Program-made: the position numbers and the translations under genes | Shown: one piece after another, positions 34,840 through 43,827 of the stretch | Position numbering within the stretch: position 1 is the first letter of the stretch | How the letters are laid out: every line of letters starts with the position of its first letter | Assembly (NCBI GenBank): GCA_002720865.1 | Contig: PBIO01000028.1 | Span: 20,438-84,437, forward strand | Source: Halobacteriovorax sp. | GTDB taxonomy: Bacteria; Bdellovibrionota; Bacteriovoracia; Bacteriovoracales; Bacteriovoracaceae | Length of the DNA stretch: 64,000 nucleotides | Direction: 5' to 3' | Notes under the pieces: model-generated | Told to the model about the DNA's origin: nothing | Databases searched by the model: none | What the model saw: only the letters and a program-made list of their open reading frames with translations

Positions 34840-35482
34840 TGATGGAGTCATTAAATTTAGTTTTTCTGAATTTTTAAAAACTAAGGCAGTGCCTCTAGCT
34901 GAATTTGAGTCCCTAGAGCTCCAGAGAAAAAGACTTTTTGAATACAACTTAATTGGTGAGTATCTTCCTGAAAAAATAGGCTTCGGAAATATATCTATTA
35001 GAAAGGATTATATTAGTAGGAAGGAGTCCACCTTTCCTCAGTTTATAATTACAGGTACTCAAACTGGTGCCTTAAAAGATCTAACTGGTGAACATTATAC
35101 CAGAGTGGTTGATGGGGATTTAAACTCACAAAGTATTGGTTGTCATGGACCGATTGAGGCCTCTAGCGAATCACTGACTCATGGAGCTATGTACTTAGCG
35201 AGCGAAAAGATCAAGGCCATTGTTCATATTCATCATAAGCAAATGTGGGAAGAAATGTTAAAAAAAGATTTCCCGCGAACTAAAGATTGTACTTCATACG
35301 GAACTAGTGAAATGGCCCATGAGGCGATGAATTTGATAAAAGGCAAGGAGGAAGGAGTTCTTGTTATGCATGGTCATCAGGATGGAATTATTTTCTATGG
35401 GCAAAGTATAGAAGAGGCAACTGAGCTTACTTTAAAGCATTACTTTTTGATTGTTTCGGAAGGTGGTTCTTTCCCTGGTTGA
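34832..35482 (+). CDS. Class II aldolase/adducin-like protein
   Basis: A 216-aa protein. FGNISIR is the class II aldolase phosphate-binding segment, FIITGTQTGALKDL follows, and the metal-binding His pair is in VHIHHKQMW with a third His in VMHGHQDGIIF. These residues bind zinc in fuculose-1-phosphate aldolase-type enzymes. Short relatives act as aldolases, epimerases or dehydratases, so the reaction is uncertain. ATG 34832 lies inside the plsC end; TTG 34811 is an alternative. Its 3' end overlaps the converging secreted-protein gene by 43 nt. Confidence 0.8.
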   Translation: MIDDGVIKFSFSEFLKTKAVPLAEFESLELQRKRLFEYNLIGEYLPEKIGFGNISIRKDYISRKESTFPQFIITGTQTGALKDLTGEHYTRVVDGDLNSQSIGCHGPIEASSESLTHGAMYLASEKIKAIVHIHHKQMWEEMLKKDFPRTKDCTSYGTSEMAHEAMNLIKGKEEGVLVMHGHQDGIIFYGQSIEEATELTLKHYFLIVSEGGSFPG

Positions 35483-36249
35483 AGTCCAGAGTCGAGTCTC
35501 TTAAAGAGGTCCCCTCTGTTGTTATCAAAGACTTTTGGGGCGGTCATAATTGAACTATCTGTAAAACAGTTATTCACTAAATTTATTTTCTCACTATTTT
35601 TTAATTTCTTTCTTCGGCAGTGAAGAAAATCACCTTCGATCTCTACTTTATGACAATGCTTCTTAAGAGATTCACCTTCAGTTGAAGGCCAAGTCATTTC
35701 AACCTCGCATCTTAATGAGTCCTTTTTTAAAAATAAGATACAGTTTCCATAGCTCACAGACTTAACTGCTTTTTTCGGGGGACAGATATTTCCAGTTGAG
35801 CTACTGTCTCTTAAGGTTCCGTCAAAGTTTATTAACTTTGTTCCTTTTGCTGTTTTACATAAGAGATGATCTTTTGAGTTTGAAATTTTTAAAGAGCCAC
35901 AAAAATAAAGATTATTCACAGAAATTAATTCACCAAGTTTTACAATATGTAGATAGTGTCCACCAATAGACCAGATTCTTTTGTCACTACTATTTTTTGG
36001 TCTAAGACCGTTAAAAAAGTAGAGAAAAGGAGTATTTGAAAACTTATCGTCTAGACTTAAAGGCAAAGAGGTATTTGCAATAGATTTTGCGACTTCTTTT
36101 TCGATATCTAGCTCAACACAGAGCTCACCAATTTCGGTTTCTGAGCTTATCTGCCTTTGCTCTAGGCCTTGACTAACTTTTAGAGGAGGACTTTCAGCGA
36201 AGAGCTTAGACGAAAATAAGACGAATAAAATAATAACCAAGCGAATCAA
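35440..36249 (-). CDS. Secreted cysteine-rich protein of unknown function
   Basis: A 269-aa protein with signal peptide MIRLVIILFVLFSSKLFA. The mature part has about nine cysteines (LCVELD, YFCGSL, LLCKTA, NICPPK, GNCILF, LRCEVE, KHCHKV, LHCRRK, NNCFTD), consistent with several disulfides in a periplasmic or surface protein, and beta-rich repeats. No family recognised. Its coding end lies over the last 43 nt of the aldolase-like gene. Monocistronic, divergent from the MMPL exporter. Confidence 0.7.
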   Translation of the reverse strand: MIRLVIILFVLFSSKLFAESPPLKVSQGLEQRQISSETEIGELCVELDIEKEVAKSIANTSLPLSLDDKFSNTPFLYFFNGLRPKNSSDKRIWSIGGHYLHIVKLGELISVNNLYFCGSLKISNSKDHLLCKTAKGTKLINFDGTLRDSSSTGNICPPKKAVKSVSYGNCILFLKKDSLRCEVEMTWPSTEGESLKKHCHKVEIEGDFLHCRRKKLKNSEKINLVNNCFTDSSIMTAPKVFDNNRGDLFKRLDSGLQPGKEPPSETIKK

Positions 36250-36348
36250 GCAGTTTCTCCCATTACTAACACCTTATTGTACCTTTATGGGGGGCTAAAA
36301 CAATCGGGGGAAAATTAGATTAAATTGAGTCCACAATGGGGCTAAAAG

Positions 36349-38679
36349 GTGTTAAAAGAGCATATGGAACGATTTAAAGACCTTATCATTCGCTATTGTA
36401 TGGGCTATCCAAAGTCAGCTCTAGGGCTTGGATTATTGATAACCTTTATTTTCCTACCTTATTCTACAAATATTGTTTTAGATTTCTCTGCAAGGACCTG
36501 GTTTAGGGCCAATGATCCCAATATCACTCAGCTAGACTCCTTTGAAAAAAAATTTGGAAATGACGAGTCTGCGGTTCTCGTAATGCACTCTAAAAATGGT
36601 TTTTTTGATCGTGAGAGTTTGAAAACCTTGCATAAGGTTACAGAAGCTATTTGGCAGGTTCCAGATATCGCTCGAGTTGACTCTTTAAATAATCAAAACC
36701 TAACCACTTCAATAGATGATGATATTTCGACAGAAGAGTTTATTCCTGTGGAAAGGATTGATGATGAAGGCTTCTTAGAGGAAAGAAAAAAGGCTTTTCA
36801 AAAACATAAAGTTCTTCCTGGGGTTTTCTTAACTAAGGACTATAAATCAGCCGTCATCTACGGAAGGGTTGTTCAAAAACCAGAAGGAGAAGTTGATTTT
36901 GATGCCATCTTTGATGGCTTTCAAAAGGTAGGGCGTGACCTTCTTGAGCCAAGTGGAATTGAATATCATATTTTAGGTGCGCCCTCACTAAATGTAACCT
37001 TTAAACGAACCTCTTTTAAAGACTTAAGAACAATTAATCCCATCCTCGTTGGGTTGGTGATTATTTATCTTATTTTTTGTTTTAGGAACTTCTGGGGAGT
37101 CTTCTTGCCACTAACAGTTATAGGGACGACTTTAATCTTTATGACAGGCTTAATCGGATTTCTACAGATTAAAATGAATAGCCTTACTTTTATTCTACCT
37201 GGAATTATTATCGCCATTGCCATTGCCGATTCAGTTCATCTTTTATCAACCTACTTTGACAAATATGCCGAAGGGGAAGAGCTGAATGCGTCTTTAAAAG
37301 CCGCTTTAGATAAGAATATTTCTCCCATCTTTTTAACTTCTATTTCAACTGCAATTGGATTCTTTAGCCTCACGACTTCGGACGTAAGACCAGTTGCAGA
37401 AATGGGCCTACTCGCCGGTATCGCTACCATAATGGCATTTGTTTTATCTCTTTTATATATTCCCTCAACTCTAATTCTTTTCAATGTCGGCTCAACAAAA
37501 GCACAGCGAGGGGGAAGGGCCATAAAAAAACTAACTGCCCGTAGGTACATTAAGTTCCTAGAACGATGGCATAAATCAATATTGGTGTCTTTTATCCTGA
37601 TTAGTGGAAGCTTTACCTGGTTAGCATTACAAAATGAGGTGAACTCTAACCCATATGAATACTTTAACGAAACTAATCCAATAAGCATTGGAAACCAGTT
37701 TACTTTAAAAACATTTAAAGGAGTCGGCGGCCCGGAGTTGGTCATTGATAGTGGACGTGAGAATGGAATCACAGATCCTGGCTTTTTAAAGATAGTGGAT
37801 CAGTTTCAAACTTGGCTGAACGAAAGAGATTATATAAATCGAATAATCTCAATTACGGATATTATAAAAGAGGTCAACCAATCACTACATGGTGGTCAGG
37901 AAGATATGTACCGGATTCCTGATTCAAAAGAAATGATAGCACAGGAGATATTTCTCTACACCATGGGGCTTCCTCAAGGGATGGATTTAAATAATAGGAT
38001 AGACTTAAAGCAGAGAGAATTAAGGCTCAGCGTTCTATGGAATGTTCAAAACTCAAAAGAAAGTTTAATTCGAATTGAAGAGATTGAAACTAAGGCCGAA
38101 GAGCTCGGACTAAAAATGGCTTCAACTGGAAAGCCCGTCCTGTTTCAAAGGATGAATGGTTACGTTGTCGAGACTTTCACCACTTCAATGGGGATGGCGT
38201 TAGTATTGATCACACTTATTCTCATTGTGGTTTATAGATCTTTTAAGATGGGGCTTCTTTCACTTATTCCAAATTTTATTCCCATTGTATTGGGAGCAGG
38301 ACTTTTAACTATTATAAAGACTCCCGTCGATGTTGGCTGTGCCATTGTAGCTTCGGTAACTTTAGGTATTGCTGTTGATGACACCATCCACTTTCTTTCT
38401 CATTATAGTAAACTAATTCGAGAAGGGTCTCCACGAGTAGAAGCTCTCACTGAGGTTATCAGTGGAACTGGGGTGGCCCTAATAGTCACGACGATGATTC
38501 TCGTAAGCGGATTTGGACTCTTTATGTTTGCCAGCCTCACCCCTAATAAGAACTTTGGGATACTCTCTTCTTTTGTCCTTTTTATGGCCTTATTCTGTGA
38601 TCTAGTCATTCTACCTTGTATTGTCTTAGCCGTAGAAAGCCTAAGTGGTAAAAAAATACAGGGTGTAAAAATTTCTTAA
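36349..38679 (+). CDS. MMPL/RND-superfamily exporter
   Basis: A 776-aa inner-membrane protein with the 1+5+1+5 TM pattern of MMPL/HpnN-type exporters and two periplasmic loops (about 45-215 and 420-600). The charged TM4 and TM10 motifs are IAIADSVHLLSTYFD and IAVDDTIHFLSHYS, holding the proton-relay Asp residues. The family moves lipids and hydrophobic molecules across or out of the inner membrane. GTG 36349 is preceded by GGGG at 7 nt; ATG 36364 is an alternative. No adaptor or outer-membrane partner is adjacent, which fits MMPL more than tripartite RND pumps. Confidence 0.9.
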   Translation: MLKEHMERFKDLIIRYCMGYPKSALGLGLLITFIFLPYSTNIVLDFSARTWFRANDPNITQLDSFEKKFGNDESAVLVMHSKNGFFDRESLKTLHKVTEAIWQVPDIARVDSLNNQNLTTSIDDDISTEEFIPVERIDDEGFLEERKKAFQKHKVLPGVFLTKDYKSAVIYGRVVQKPEGEVDFDAIFDGFQKVGRDLLEPSGIEYHILGAPSLNVTFKRTSFKDLRTINPILVGLVIIYLIFCFRNFWGVFLPLTVIGTTLIFMTGLIGFLQIKMNSLTFILPGIIIAIAIADSVHLLSTYFDKYAEGEELNASLKAALDKNISPIFLTSISTAIGFFSLTTSDVRPVAEMGLLAGIATIMAFVLSLLYIPSTLILFNVGSTKAQRGGRAIKKLTARRYIKFLERWHKSILVSFILISGSFTWLALQNEVNSNPYEYFNETNPISIGNQFTLKTFKGVGGPELVIDSGRENGITDPGFLKIVDQFQTWLNERDYINRIISITDIIKEVNQSLHGGQEDMYRIPDSKEMIAQEIFLYTMGLPQGMDLNNRIDLKQRELRLSVLWNVQNSKESLIRIEEIETKAEELGLKMASTGKPVLFQRMNGYVVETFTTSMGMALVLITLILIVVYRSFKMGLLSLIPNFIPIVLGAGLLTIIKTPVDVGCAIVASVTLGIAVDDTIHFLSHYSKLIREGSPRVEALTEVISGTGVALIVTTMILVSGFGLFMFASLTPNKNFGILSSFVLFMALFCDLVILPCIVLAVESLSGKKIQGVKIS

Positions 38680-38710
38680 CTTTCCGTATTTCATGGCATA
38701 GGTTGCGCTC

Positions 38711-39967
38711 GTGGAAACTTTAAAAAAAATGATGCTACTAGTGGTCTTGGCACTTACCACCAATGTATTTGCCTATGTAGACCGGTCTGAGGACACTTCC
38801 TCTTCTCTATCCAATAAGTACACTGGTGAGTACTTAGTGACGGCCTTAGGTCAGTCTAGCTTAAATGCAGATAAGGTAACTCATATTATAGTTGTCGGAT
38901 CTAGCATGAAGAAAGACTCTGATCAGTTCCTTCAATCTGGCCTGATTCAAGGTTATAAATACAGGGAAATGTACCCTTCTCATCAAGTTGTTGTCATAAC
39001 TGCTCCCGATGTAAAAGGCGCAGATAATGATGAAGTCTTTATGAGATTTAATCTACCTATTATTAAGCAGGTCGATGTAACTCTCAATGTATATAACTTA
39101 GTTAACGAAATGCTATTTTTTAAACAGATTGCTAGTTTCGATTATTACGGACACTCAAGCCCTTGGGCCATAAAGCTAGCTAAAAAAGATGGAACTATCG
39201 AACCAGGTAGCCATAAATCAACTCTTCAAAAAGTAATACCGCGTTTTACTAAATATGCTTATGCCACCTTAAATGGTTGTAATGGTGGATTTAATATTGC
39301 ACCAGAGCTTTCAACTGTTTGGGGAATACCGGCAAGTGGTTCTCTTACAAGCACTCAATTTGAAAGACTTCAAGTTGATGGTTTCTATAAAAAATCTGAC
39401 AGAGATGACTCTCAAAAACTTAGTGTAAATACTTTGAGCTTTAAGGATGCACTTGATTGTAAGGTAGGGGTTTGCTGGAGACTAAAAACGGCTCGTAAGA
39501 ACTATTCAAGTTATTGGGGTAATTTTAAGGATGGTGGACTTAGCTTTCCTAAGTTCTTCTGTAACTTTGATAATTCTGATAAGCGCTGTGAAAAAGCGAT
39601 GGCATTACAGCTTTTTTCTTTTCCTTCAGTTAAGGCCATCGATAAAAATGCAAATCTAGAAGATTATAAAACTGTATTATTTGATTATCTTTGCTCAACA
39701 GCTAAAGATAAAAACTATTTTAAAAATTGTGTTAATGGAATTAAGAATGCCATCGCCAATAATACGAATAGGTTTCAGGCCCATCCTGGAAATGCTCTTC
39801 AGTGTGACTTTAAAGGCTGTAACGCAAGAATTAAGTGTAAAAAGAAGATCTTTGGAAGCGGTCCAAGAGGCGGTTCTTGCAAGGTCATAACAACTGTAAA
39901 CTCAAACCCTACAACTCTCGTTCGTGAGTACAAGGCCTTTATTGAGGGTTTTCAGTTACTTAAATAG
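38711..39967 (+). CDS. Secreted protein with possible clan-CD (caspase-like) cysteine peptidase fold
   Basis: A 418-aa protein starting at GTG 38711 with signal peptide METLKKMMLLVVLALTTNVFA. Three hydrophobic strands end in characteristic residues: VTHIIVVGSS (about 57), SFDYYGHSSPW with His148, and YATLNGCNGG with Cys190, followed by VWGIPASGSLTSTQF. A strand-His-Gly/Ser and a strand-Cys some 40 residues later is the catalytic dyad arrangement of clan CD (caspase, gingipain, CHAT). The second half has more than ten cysteines. The peptidase assignment is inference from this pattern. Confidence 0.6.
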   Translation: METLKKMMLLVVLALTTNVFAYVDRSEDTSSSLSNKYTGEYLVTALGQSSLNADKVTHIIVVGSSMKKDSDQFLQSGLIQGYKYREMYPSHQVVVITAPDVKGADNDEVFMRFNLPIIKQVDVTLNVYNLVNEMLFFKQIASFDYYGHSSPWAIKLAKKDGTIEPGSHKSTLQKVIPRFTKYAYATLNGCNGGFNIAPELSTVWGIPASGSLTSTQFERLQVDGFYKKSDRDDSQKLSVNTLSFKDALDCKVGVCWRLKTARKNYSSYWGNFKDGGLSFPKFFCNFDNSDKRCEKAMALQLFSFPSVKAIDKNANLEDYKTVLFDYLCSTAKDKNYFKNCVNGIKNAIANNTNRFQAHPGNALQCDFKGCNARIKCKKKIFGSGPRGGSCKVITTVNSNPTTLVREYKAFIEGFQLLK

Positions 39968-39983
39968 ACTGATTTTTTCCATC

Positions 39984-40013
39984 GAGGATCTCAACTTTGG
40001 GGTCCTCTTATTA
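39984..40013 (+). terminator. Weak terminator-like hairpin
   Basis: GAGGATC (39984-39990) pairs with GGTCCTC (40001-40007), including one T/G wobble, with a 10-nt loop, then TTATTATT. It lies just after the 38711 gene. The U-tract is interrupted, so efficiency is doubtful. Confidence 0.35.
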
Positions 40014-40137
40014 TTCACGATATTCATTTATGCATACTAGTCTAACTACTTGAATTTTAGATAAAGTAGGCCCGTTCGCTTATAATAAGTCCTTATCGAT
40101 TCTTAATGAAATATTCCGGTTTTGACGAAAAGGATTT

Positions 40138-41451
40138 ATGAACAATAGGTCTGAATTAAAGCTAATTTTGTGGGTGTTCTCTGGTCTTATTTTTGGGGTC
40201 CTTCTCCCTATCGTATTTATCACCTTTGATCTCAATCAGCTCGGACTTGAATTTAATATTCAAAATATTATTGAGGTTTCTAAAGTTCAATATATCTACC
40301 TTTTTAGTGCTGTATTTTTTCCGGCAGTTTTTGCGACAATTTTCTTCCTCTTTTATACCATTCAAAAAAGAAATCATAGCTTAAGAGAGGTGAATGACTT
40401 TGTAACTTCAGTATTAAACTCCTTACATGACAATATTTTGGTTTTTAGTGAAGACCTGGAAATTATTGGTGCTAACGATGCTGCTAAAAATATGCTTGGG
40501 TACTTTGTAGGAGGGGATCAGAACTATCGAGGTATCGAAGAAATTAGGGAACTGATTAATAAGTCAGGGGACTTTGATATATATAAAGAAAGTTTAAATG
40601 GAGTGGGGACTTACCTTATTTCTATAAAAAAATTATTGGCCCAAAATAAGATTATTGTAAGTATTAAAGATATTCATCAAATCACAGCTCAAGAAAAAAT
40701 TATTGAAGACCAAAAACGAGAACTTGAAGCAGCATCGAAGTTTGCAGGGTATGGAGAAATGGCCGCAGGTATGGCCCATGAAATTAATAACCCTCTCGCC
40801 ATACTCTTATTAAACAATAATTTGGTCATGAAGTTTTTAGAAAAAGGCATCGTTGACGAAAAAGTTAAAAGTAAGATTAAAAAGAATGATGAAGTTATAA
40901 AGAGAATCTCTAAGATCATAAATACAATGAAATCACTTTCAAGAAATGCGGCAGATGATCCAGTAGAGCAAGCCAGTGTGGTTGAGGTTGTAGATGATGC
41001 CATGGAGTTTTGCCGGGGACTACTTAATCCTGAGGGTGTTGCATTAGATGTGAATTTTAGCGGTTTAGAAGAAGCTCGAATTTTATGCAAAAAAGCTGAG
41101 GTATCTCAGGTTTTAGTTAATCTGATAAAAAACTCTAAGGATGCTCTGGATGAACTATCGAATGAGCAAACAAAGTGGATTCGACTTTGCGTAAATGAGG
41201 TTAAAGATAAGATACAAATCCGTGTTATAGACTCAGGTAAGGGTATTGATAAGGAAATCCACGAAAAGCTTTTTGATCCTTTTTTTACCACCAAACAAGT
41301 GGGGAAGGGCATGGGACTTGGACTCTCGATTAGTAAAAACTTGCTGCTGAAGCAAGGTGGAGATCTTTATTATAGCCTTCATGACGGGAACACCTGCTTT
41401 ACCCTAGAGTTTAAGAAATCGGAGTCATTTCCAATCAAAATAGTTGGTTAA
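40138..41451 (+). CDS. Orphan membrane histidine kinase with PAS-like domain
   Basis: A 437-aa kinase: two TM helices (about 8-30 and 50-72) with a short periplasmic loop, a PAS-like domain (about 82-175: SVLNSLHDNILVFSEDLEII), HisKA with AAGMAHEINNPLAIL, an N-box LVNLIKNSKDAL and G-boxes VIDSGKGIDKEI and GKGMGLGLSISKNLL. NtrB-like in its H-box. No response regulator lies next to it, so its partner is encoded elsewhere. A TATAAT at 40081 could be its -10 box, although the -35 is poor. Confidence 0.9.
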   Translation: MNNRSELKLILWVFSGLIFGVLLPIVFITFDLNQLGLEFNIQNIIEVSKVQYIYLFSAVFFPAVFATIFFLFYTIQKRNHSLREVNDFVTSVLNSLHDNILVFSEDLEIIGANDAAKNMLGYFVGGDQNYRGIEEIRELINKSGDFDIYKESLNGVGTYLISIKKLLAQNKIIVSIKDIHQITAQEKIIEDQKRELEAASKFAGYGEMAAGMAHEINNPLAILLLNNNLVMKFLEKGIVDEKVKSKIKKNDEVIKRISKIINTMKSLSRNAADDPVEQASVVEVVDDAMEFCRGLLNPEGVALDVNFSGLEEARILCKKAEVSQVLVNLIKNSKDALDELSNEQTKWIRLCVNEVKDKIQIRVIDSGKGIDKEIHEKLFDPFFTTKQVGKGMGLGLSISKNLLLKQGGDLYYSLHDGNTCFTLEFKKSESFPIKIVG

Positions 41452-41547
41452 AAAAAGACCGCACTTATTTCTTGCAAAATTATACCTCTGACTTAGAATT
41501 GAATTTTGTAAACAAAAAGTATTTTCGAGATAAGAATTAAAAAATTC

Positions 41548-41820
41548 ATGTTTTTCACTTTTCTATTAATAAGCTCAACCTCAAACGCAGGGATGATCGA
41601 CCATTTTATGTCCTGGGTTGATGAAAATTGTGAGGGAACCGGAAAACTATTAATAAAAAAATCCGCAATTGAACTCATTAAAACCTATAAAGAAAAAGAA
41701 TGTCATGGCTTCTTTACTAAAAAAATAATTAATAAGTGCGAAAAAATCACCTGCGAGAAAATGATTGAAGAGTTCTCAAGTCTTAAAGAAAAAGAAACTG
41801 GTAACGTTATTGGTCAGTAG
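41548..41820 (+). CDS. Small secreted cysteine-containing protein
   Basis: A 90-aa protein. A hydrophobic N-terminus (MFFTFLLISSTSNA) looks like a signal peptide without its usual basic n-region. The mature part has five cysteines (ENCEGT, KECHGF, NKCEKITCEKM is four-and-three spaced) and is helical and charged. No Shine-Dalgarno fits ATG 41548. An in-frame ATT at 41536 would add IKKF, giving a proper basic n-region, and has GAGAT upstream. Function unknown. It ends 2 nt before a converging gene. Confidence 0.55.
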   Translation: MFFTFLLISSTSNAGMIDHFMSWVDENCEGTGKLLIKKSAIELIKTYKEKECHGFFTKKIINKCEKITCEKMIEEFSSLKEKETGNVIGQ

Positions 41821-41822
41821 TT

Positions 41823-42569
41823 TTAAGCACTGACGACTGCTGCAGTATCTCTTAAAATTTGATCCAAGACCCACCGGTTAGTGACAGTCATATCTTTAAA
41901 TTTAATACCGATGCCACCTGGGTAATCACCTTTAGGCTTTGTTAATCTTACAATCTCAGCCTGACATGAAAATTCTTTTTGACCTGATAGACCTAAGGTT
42001 AAGGATATTTCATCACCTTCATTTAAGGGATTTGGAAGATCTTCTCTAGTGCTTGTTAAACTCGAATGAGAAAGAAATGCACCAGACTTAGAAATATCGA
42101 AAGTCTTGGATAGGAGCGGGCTGCCCAATGGCCCTTGAATCCAAACAGGTAAATTCCTCTTAAATCTTTTAGGGGCTAACCACCACCTCTTGTTTTGATC
42201 ATTTAAGACTTCTCTAGCATTAGTGAAAAATAAGTATGAGCTTATGAGACCAAAAGATAGAGTGGCTAGAGTTGTGGCCAAGGGACTATAGTCTTGCGCC
42301 AATTTTGAAACGAAAAAATTGTTTATTGCTACGACAAAAAATGAAAAAGGAAGAGAGAGCTTTAATAGCCAGTGCCCGTAATAAGAAAAAGCGGCATTTA
42401 TTAAACAAACTCCAATCACTGACCAGTTCAGATAGGTCATTTTGTTCATGATCATTGATGCTTCCGTTGGCTCATGACCATAGATGGCCATAATTTGCAC
42501 TGGAAAACTAATGGCTACAGATAAAAAGAATAAGGAATAAAGATTAAATAGTAATGGTCTCTTTTTCAT
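41823..42569 (-). CDS. Membrane protein with C-terminal PilZ-like domain
   Basis: A 248-aa protein with four to five TM helices over residues 10-120, then a PilZ-like domain (about 128-245): KRFKRNLPVWI, DISKSGAFLSH, SLTLGLSGQKEFSCQAEIV and PGGIGIKFKDM. PilZ domains bind cyclic di-GMP through RxxxR and (D/N)xSxxG. The second motif is present, but the first is degenerate (R-F-K-R), so binding is uncertain. Its start overlaps the lytic transglycosylase stop by 4 nt, linking a possible c-di-GMP effector to cell-wall cleavage. Confidence 0.8.
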   Translation of the reverse strand: MKKRPLLFNLYSLFFLSVAISFPVQIMAIYGHEPTEASMIMNKMTYLNWSVIGVCLINAAFSYYGHWLLKLSLPFSFFVVAINNFFVSKLAQDYSPLATTLATLSFGLISSYLFFTNAREVLNDQNKRWWLAPKRFKRNLPVWIQGPLGSPLLSKTFDISKSGAFLSHSSLTSTREDLPNPLNEGDEISLTLGLSGQKEFSCQAEIVRLTKPKGDYPGGIGIKFKDMTVTNRWVLDQILRDTAAVVSA

Positions 42570-43672
42570 AAGCTACTCACCGAAAAAGGAGCGTAAGACT
42601 CCCCAGAGTTTGAAAAGTGATAACAATAAGACTTAACTTTTTTTACGTATTTCTTAGCTTCATTTAAGGTGTTTGAGTTTAGCCAATCTTTTCCACGTCT
42701 TTCGATCGCTTTTTTTACTCTAAAAGGACCAGAGTTATATGAGGCCAGTACGATTTCTTCAAAAATTTCTGGATGATGAGGAAAGACCTGCTCTACCATT
42801 TTTTTATTAGAATTTATTGACCAGTATGACTCAACAAAGCGAAGGTACTCTATACCACCTTTAATAGACATTTCTTCGTTTAATCTCCACTCATTTTCCT
42901 TATTAATTTTTCCAAGAAGAATTAGAGACTTAACTTTTGGGTATGAGAATTCAGTGATGTCTTCGTATCTTGGCCAATGGGGGAATTTTTTTAGGACATG
43001 GGTCTCAGCTAAGCTTGTTACTTGAGTTAGGCCAATTGCTTTTGCCCAGCTTACGGCGAGAGGGTTAAATCCTGACTCTTGGGCAATTAGACCTGCGAGT
43101 AAACTTGGATTAATACCTTCTTCTAATGATATCTTTTCAATTGTCTTGAAGGTGATCTTCTTAGATTTAAATCGTCCATGATCTTTTACTTTTTGTACCG
43201 AATCGATAGGACATTTTGGTTCTTCGTAATGTTTAATTAGTGGTGCGCTGTGATCATCTCTTTGATAGGCCACAGAAATTTTATTTTCTCTGTCTAAAGT
43301 CAATCTAAAGTTTTTAAGCGAATATAAAATTGTCTTCTGATCTTTTGAAATTTTCTTAATTGAATATTTTTGAATTTGCTCAGTAATATCTTTATTATTG
43401 TAAAAAAACTTTATCTTTGACCTAGGACCAACTCCATTATGATCATGGATCCTTGTTCTAAAGTTAATGGCCGAGTGCCAGTTTTGTCTTCCCGGTAAAA
43501 AATCAATGACCGCATCTGTTGTACTTATATAGCTTGAAGGACTTCTAATTGGTTCAGTACTTAGATCTTTAGAGCTTTTAACAGGCTCAATGGCCCCAAA
43601 CGGATTCATGGGTCCGGCACAACTCGTCATAAGTGACATTAGGAATATGATAACTGTGAATTTTAAATTCAT
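42566..43672 (-). CDS. Lipoprotein lytic transglycosylase (SLT family)
   Basis: A 368-aa outer-membrane or periplasmic lipoprotein: signal with lipobox LMTSC, about 170 residues of N-terminal domain, then an SLT domain from about 175: GLIAQESGFNP with catalytic Glu, SWAKAIGLTQVT and VLASYNSGPFRVKKAI. It cleaves peptidoglycan glycan strands to 1,6-anhydro-muropeptides. Length and layout resemble MltC. ATG 43672 is chosen because GAGGG and the lipobox follow from it; the frame opens 16 codons earlier. Translationally coupled to the PilZ gene. Confidence 0.88.
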   Translation of the reverse strand: MNLKFTVIIFLMSLMTSCAGPMNPFGAIEPVKSSKDLSTEPIRSPSSYISTTDAVIDFLPGRQNWHSAINFRTRIHDHNGVGPRSKIKFFYNNKDITEQIQKYSIKKISKDQKTILYSLKNFRLTLDRENKISVAYQRDDHSAPLIKHYEEPKCPIDSVQKVKDHGRFKSKKITFKTIEKISLEEGINPSLLAGLIAQESGFNPLAVSWAKAIGLTQVTSLAETHVLKKFPHWPRYEDITEFSYPKVKSLILLGKINKENEWRLNEEMSIKGGIEYLRFVESYWSINSNKKMVEQVFPHHPEIFEEIVLASYNSGPFRVKKAIERRGKDWLNSNTLNEAKKYVKKVKSYCYHFSNSGESYAPFSVSSL

Positions 43673-43827
43673 GGTAATCCCTCTTTTTCGCCAGTCTAGC
43701 AGAGGGGAAAAACTGGTCAAAGGCCATGAAATCGGCCAAATCCTGTATGTGAAATCAGCACCTTACACTTATGGTGACAGGTTTTGTTGCTGGTAAGGGA
43801 CAGAAGGAAGCCTTAAACTTGAGGCAG

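Noticed and set aside
36290..36330. CCCGATTG on the minus strand as a sigma-28 -10
   Set aside because: No acceptable -35 and only partial -10 match.
37251..37772. A 173-codon minus-strand frame inside the MMPL gene
   Set aside because: The overlapping 776-aa transporter is clearly real; the frame has no ribosome site or recognisable domain.
40689..41090. A 133-codon minus-strand frame inside the histidine kinase
   Set aside because: Low-complexity Ser/Leu antisense of a conserved kinase core.
43725..43760. GCCGATTT on the minus strand upstream of the lytic transglycosylase as a sigma-28 site
   Set aside because: The -10 is only 6 of 8 and no TAAAG lies at the proper distance.
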